Assembly: GCA_001599715.1 (NCBI GenBank)
Contig: BCHU01000010.1
Coordinates: forward strand, 434,001 to 498,000
Origin: Phaeotremella fagi
Taxonomy: Eukaryota; Basidiomycota; Tremellomycetes; Tremellales; Phaeotremellaceae
DNA: 64,000 bases
Reading direction: 5' to 3'
Made by a program: the position numbers and the translations under genes. Below, piece by piece: positions 59,544 through 64,000 of this stretch (positions within the stretch are counted from its first letter, which is position 1; each line of letters begins with the position of its first letter). The notes beneath the pieces were generated by a model, which saw only the letters and a program-made list of their open reading frames with translations, was not told the DNA's origin and did no database searches.

Positions 59544-60453
59544 TTATTCATCCCTTTTCCTTTTACCCAAACCCTCCAAAATGTTTTGTAAGCCTTCAGC
59601 AGATTCTACACTGCTGTTACCCGAGGTGGTATTGGTGCCCGAACCAGTTTTTAGTAAAAGATATTTAAGTAATTTGTTTTCTGAGACCAAGGCTGATTTC
59701 TCTGATGCTAGAGTTGCTACTTGACCTTCTAGCTCCTCTGTGATATGTTTGTCAGTGATTGGTCAAAGAGTACAGAGTCGGTATAAACGACTTACTAGCT
59801 CGTCTCTCTAATGCTTGTTCTCTCTCTTTCTTCTTTAATCTGAATCTAGCTGATGCTTCGGTATTTCTACGTCTTTTGCTAAAACGATTGAAAGATTAGT
59901 TTTCAATCCCTATTAACGAGAAAACGCCAACGTACTCCTCTTCGATCTCAGCAACACCTGCACCCAACTTCTTTAATCGTTTGGCACCACTAACACTACC
60001 CTCATCACCACCGTATTCACTTCCACCCCAATTAGAATTGAATTGCATGACATCAGCTGGGTTGGCGACTGTAACAGCTGGTGTGGCTGGGGTACCAGCA
60101 CTGAAAGGTAGTGGTAGAGGTAAGAGATAATTGGTGGGTAGAGATGGAGGGGGTACAGCTGAATTCGCGAAAGTAGCTAAAAAAGATTCGAGGGTTGGCG
60201 CAGAGATTCCTACGTTGTTTTCGATAGGGGTAGCAACATCTTTGTTGGATAATGGTGATGCGTCCTCCTTTTTCAAGTCGAGGTTTAGATCATCTGGTTG
60301 ATGGGCGTCGAGAGATGGTCCGAAGATATCATCGGTTCTTAAGAACGACCAAAGTCCTTCTTCTTGTTCTTGGTTCCATGCTGAGGAGGGGGGTGAAGAA
60401 GATGATGGGAGACTGTTGAGAGTCTGTAAATGGGCTGGTAGATCTGGATACAT
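59544..60453 (-). CDS. bZIP transcription factor, Cys3/MetR-like
   Basis: Exons are 60453..59936, 59878..59796 and 59737..59544 (264 aa). The C-terminal bZIP has the basic region KRRRNTEASARFRLKKKERE from residue 174, then LERRAKELEGQVATLASEKS and ENKLLKYLLL as the leucine zipper. NTxASARFRxKKKxREQALE is the diagnostic form of Neurospora CYS-3 and Aspergillus MetR, which activate sulfur assimilation genes. The N-terminal 170 residues are acidic and Pro/Ser-rich, as expected of an activation region (WSFLRTDDIFGPSLD). The intron cuts the protein at the start of the basic region. HOM6 in this window is a plausible pathway neighbour but not evidence of regulation. Confidence 0.82.
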
Positions 60454-61350
60454 TTTGGTTTATTTGGGGAGATTGGATTAGAGTATGAACAACGATTTAT
60501 GGTGTTTGGTGTCGGTTGTTGAAATTCCAGTGAAATTGGTCTTCTGAGTTTGTTAAAGGATAGTTGGAACGAGGTTTGAAATGTGGGAATGAATAGGGAG
60601 ATGGGTTTGTCCTTTATGTCGATGCTGGCTGGCTGGTTGGACGGCGGAACTTCCTTTTTAATGATGGAGGATTTTGATGGAAACGTGTTTTGCGATTATG
60701 TGATAAGTTTTGATGTTTCAATCACCGTCCGTTTTCTTTTGTGATGGGTTGGGGTTGGGGGTTGAGTCGATGTCGATGGTTGTGGGTGTTGATATCGATT
60801 CTTTTGAGTATTGATTGTTATGTATAAAGAAAAGAGAAGAAGAGAGATGTCGATGGATGATCGATGTAGAGCACTCTGACTCTCCCACCCAAACTACGCA
60901 CTGCTTAGCTCTAGCTCTACTCGGGACAATCGGATTTTCATCCTTAAGCACAGTTTTGTTTTTTTTGCTTACTCGATACAAAAAGAACGATGTCGTCTTC
61001 ATTTTACTCCCGTCTCTCCTCTCACGCCTTGGAGACTGTTGACAACTTTCCCTGAGACTTCGACTTACCGTTTAAAGTAATTGCCAAGGTGTGGTGGTGA
61101 GTAAGCAGTGATGTGTTCAATGTTATGACGTGGATTAATGGGGGTGGATGTGATAAGGTGGAACAAACAGTTAACACCGCGGTGATATAGAGTGGCGAAT
61201 TTCGACGAAATCCAGTCGAAACGGTTGTGACCCTGATATCTATAATCTTCTCTTGTCACTGTATCTTGTTCTTATACTTCAACAACCAACCCCAATCTCT
61301 TTTTATTTACTCACTTCAAAAGGTTAGCTGAGGAATTTCGGATATTTATC
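60454..61350. promoter_or_regulatory. Divergent region between the bZIP gene and RPL14
   Basis: About 0.9 kb. On the minus strand no ATG was seen for about 260 bp upstream of the bZIP start. A 94-codon minus-strand frame (61002..60718) precedes that and may be an upstream ORF or chance. On the plus strand the last 100 bp before RPL14 are CT-rich. Confidence 0.45.
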
Positions 61351-62334
61351 ATGCCTGTAAGTGTCGTTGTTTAGATTGATCAGCCATCATCGTCACTATT
61401 AGTCGGTTCTTTGGTTGGGTTTGCTAGGAGATACAGGTGTCATGGAGAATAACGGTTTATGTTTTCGTTGGAATGGAAGGTTGGAGAAATCGTTGTTGTC
61501 TTCATCGACTGTGATTTTTGGAGTGGAGATCAATGGGACGTCAAGTTTTGGATAGAATGATAGGATAGGATTAGTCGGTGGAACGTTCAAATTTTACATC
61601 GAGGAATTCGTTGGAAATTGATTCAACGTGTGAACCCACATCACCCGTTGAATCGCATTTCAATGACTTTCCAAAGATGTCTTTCGAACGGATCATCCAA
61701 TCTCCATCTATACTCTATTTATCCACCTTTTCCCAAAAGAAATTCTGTTTACATAAACTGACACTCTCCTACAGGCCGTCGCCCAGCCTTCCACTTTCAA
61801 ACGTTTCGTCGAAGTCGGTCGTGTCGTTTTAGTCAACGATGGACCTTCATCCGGTAAACTCGCCGTCATCGCTGAGATCATTGACCACAACAGGGTGAGT
61901 TAAAAAGGGACTTTTTTAATGGATAGAATGTTGATTAATTCAATTACTTTTTAGGCATTGATCGATGGCCCAACCACCTCAGTTCCTCGTCAACAAATCG
62001 CTTACCGTAACCTCATCCTTACACCTTACACCCTCGCTTCCCTCCCAAGAGCTGCCGGTTCAGGTGCCATCAAACGTGCCCTCGAGAAGGCAGGTGTTGC
62101 AGAGAAATGGGAAGCCAGTGGATGGGCTAAGAAACTTGCCGCTAGAGAAGTCAGGAAGGTGAGTCCAAGTTGTTTGATACACTTTATGTGTCAATACTGT
62201 ATACATAAACTAACATTTTTTTTTCCTTTTAGAACTCGTCCGATTTCGACAGATTCCAAATCACACTTGCTAAAAGAGGACGTAGAGATCTTATCAGAAA
62301 GGCTTACGTTAAAGAGAAGAAGGCTTCTGCTTAA
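61351..62334 (+). CDS. RPL14: 60S ribosomal protein L14 (eL14)
   Basis: Exons are 61351..61356, 61775..61894, 61955..62158 and 62233..62334 (143 aa). The first coding exon is only ATG CCT. It is followed by a 418-bp intron, a common arrangement in fungal ribosomal-protein genes. The protein reads [20 protein letters not shown] (KOW-like start), [33 protein letters not shown] and [20 protein letters not shown], all of which match eL14. It ends KEKKASA. It sits on the large subunit surface. I looked for a box C/D snoRNA in the long intron and saw none. Strong 3' T-rich sequence follows the stop. Confidence 0.96.
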
Positions 62335-62774
62335 ATTCTAGGTGTTTTTTAAGCTTAGGTTAGGTTGAGGAGGGGGAGGGGAAAAGAGAGGAGATTAGAT
62401 TCGTAGTTTTTTCGTTTATTACGGAGTTTGATTACTCGTCTTTGGTCATGACATTTTCTTTCCTATTCCTGTGGGATTTTGGTGTGGGTGTGAAGGATGT
62501 GGATTATGAGTCGTGAGCGATGAGCTTCATATGCACCTTCGTCGAGGTTGGAGTGTCTGAAAAGCAATGTTGATTATCTTGTATAATGGCATCCGATTTC
62601 AGAGCCGTGCTGTGTTGCGTTCCCCCCGAATTGCCACAACGCTCTACTCACAGTGACGTCGTTGTTTCTACCGCACAATAACATCTATCTCTCGACAGTA
62701 TCTATTTACACAGCTTAATATTCAATCTTCATCTTCTCATCTCTACATCCATCCATTCATACACGCCACCCACA
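62335..62774. other. Intergenic region between RPL14 and fimbrin
   Basis: 440 bp, same direction on both sides. It holds the RPL14 3' end and the fimbrin promoter; the last 80 bp are CT-rich leader. Nothing else recognised. Confidence 0.5.
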
Positions 62775-64000
62775 ATGCAAGCTATAAAGCTAAGTAAGAA
62801 ATATCCAGAATTCAAACAAGATGAGATATTCGATTTGATAAATAAGTTCAAGTAGGTCCAATTTCTAGGTGCTCAGGTCTAAGCACTAACTGCTTATAGA
62901 CAAATCGACGTTGACGATAAAGGTTCAGTCGATAAAGCTACCATCATCTCTTCGCTTCAACAAACTGGTGATGCAGATTATGATTCTGTACGTTGTTATT
63001 TGGTAACTTGGAATTGGATTGTTGGTTGACACTTCTACAGGCTAGAGAGACTTTGAAGAATGTCAATATTGATTCCAGTGGACGAGTCGAGTTGGAGGAT
63101 TGGGTTCAAGTATGTATCTCTCATATCTAGGAATATGACTAGGAGGAACTAACGTTGATCTATTAGCTTCATTCATTATTGCGTAAAGCAAAGACTACAC
63201 CTCTGTAAGCTACCCATCGGTTTAGGTCAACGAGATAACTAACAAAATTTGATATAGACTCGAAACTAACAAAGGTCGTGTTACCGTCAAGGGGACTGCT
63301 GGGACCAACGCTCAACATACTATCAATGAAGATGAACGAGCTTCTTTTACCGATCATATCAACGCTGTTTTAGCTGGCGATAAGGATATTGGTCATTTGT
63401 TACCTATCCCCACGGAGACTATGCAATTGTTCGATGAAGTTAGAGGTAGGTTTGAATTCAATTTGATAACGAAATAGTTACATACTGATCACATCGTAGA
63501 CGGTCTAATTCTCTGTAAACTCATCAACGATTCCGTACCAGACACAATCGACGAAAGAGTCTTGAACAAATCAACCACTTCCAAAGGTAAACCCCCGAAA
63601 GCACTCAACGCATTCCAAATAACCGAGAACAACAACATCGTCATCACCTCAGCCAAAGGTATCGGATGTTCGGTGGTTAACATCGGACCCTCAGATATTG
63701 CAGAGGGCAGAGAACATTTGATCTTGGGTTTGATCTGGCAAATCATCAGACGGGGTTTACTCAGTAAGATCGATATCAAGATTCATCCGGAACTTTATCG
63801 TTTGTTGGATGATGGAGAGACTTTGGAGGAGTTTTTGAGATTGCCGCCAGATCAGATTTTGTTGAGATGGTTCAATTATCATTTGAAAGCTGCTGGTTGG
63901 GGTCGAAGGTGGGTCAGAACTGTTGAAGCATGAGTTTGAGCTGATTCAAATTCCTAGGGTCGAGAACTTCTCCAAAGACGTTTCAGACGGTGAAAACTAC
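62775..64000 (+). CDS. SAC6: Fimbrin/plastin actin-bundling protein, 5' part
   Basis: Exons are 62775..62851, 62900..62987, 63041..63109, 63167..63204, 63258..63445, 63500..63908 and 63958..64000, running off the window. Only about the first half is present. The N-terminal EF-hand-like domain (FKQDEIFDLINKFKQIDVDD to GRVELEDWVQLHSLL) is followed by TVKGTAGTNAQHTINEDERA. Then comes the first calponin-homology domain: FTDHINAVLAGDKD, DGLILCKLINDSVPDTIDER, TENNNIVITSAKGIGCSVVN and HLILGLIWQIIRRGL. The second begins with QILLRWFNYHLKAAGW. Fimbrin cross-links actin in cortical patches and supports endocytosis. The truncation is due only to the window edge. Confidence 0.95.

Noticed and set aside
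61357..61774. snoRNA in the long first intron of RPL14
   Set aside because: No paired C box (RTGATGA) and D box (CTGA) with a terminal stem could be seen by eye.
1..64000. tRNA, rRNA, CRISPR and intact transposon searches by eye
   Set aside because: No cloverleaf with a GGTTCGAATCC-type arm, no CRISPR spacing, and no reverse transcriptase or transposase motif was found.

Overview
This window is nuclear DNA of a basidiomycete yeast, most likely a tremellomycete of the Kwoniella/Cryptococcus group. The reasons are intron-dense genes (up to 18 exons) with very short introns of about 35-65 bp, mostly GTRNGT...YAG, short intergenic gaps, moderate GC, and proteins of the Cryptococcus type: a CIR1-like iron GATA factor, a Cys3-like bZIP and a tetraspanin. 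No bacterial-type operons, tRNA, rRNA or intact transposons were recognised. Exon junctions were derived by hand from splice motifs. Every complete gene model given has a total coding length divisible by three.

Layout. 1-5.3 kb: the 3' end of a membrane protein, homoserine dehydrogenase (HOM6), a mitochondrial oxidoreductase-like protein and a class I sirtuin. 5.5-10.4 kb: a disordered basic protein, a prenylated ubiquitin-like protein (UBL3/MUB type) and a possible 51-residue gene. 10.5-19.6 kb: a secreted type-B carboxylesterase, a probable mitochondrial protein, a DNAJC17/Cwf23-type J protein divergent from a mitochondrial BolA, a short catalase-family enzyme and an F-box-like protein. 21-28 kb: a tetraspanin, ESCRT-II subunit VPS25 and the iron regulator CIR1. 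30-46 kb: an Sds3-like Sin3/HDAC subunit and two large divergent Zn2Cys6 factors.

46.4-54.5 kb is the unusual part. Five small minus-strand genes without a recognised domain (A-E) share one architecture: two exons, with the single intron in phase 2 near the N-terminus. They also share weak helical motifs. They surround one plus-strand ACS-family MFS transporter. A and B lie in visibly homologous flanking DNA, so at least those two arose by tandem duplication. This lineage-specific, fast-diverging family is the best candidate here for something undescribed.

55-64 kb: a secreted fungalysin (M36), a coiled-coil protein, a Cys3-type bZIP factor, RPL14 and the 5' part of fimbrin (cut by the window end).

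Most genes are independent housekeeping or regulatory loci, not a pathway cluster. Recurrent themes are transcription and chromatin control (sirtuin, Sds3-like, CIR1, two Zn2Cys6, bZIP), membrane trafficking (VPS25, UBL3, tetraspanin) and sulfur amino-acid metabolism (HOM6 and the Cys3-like factor).
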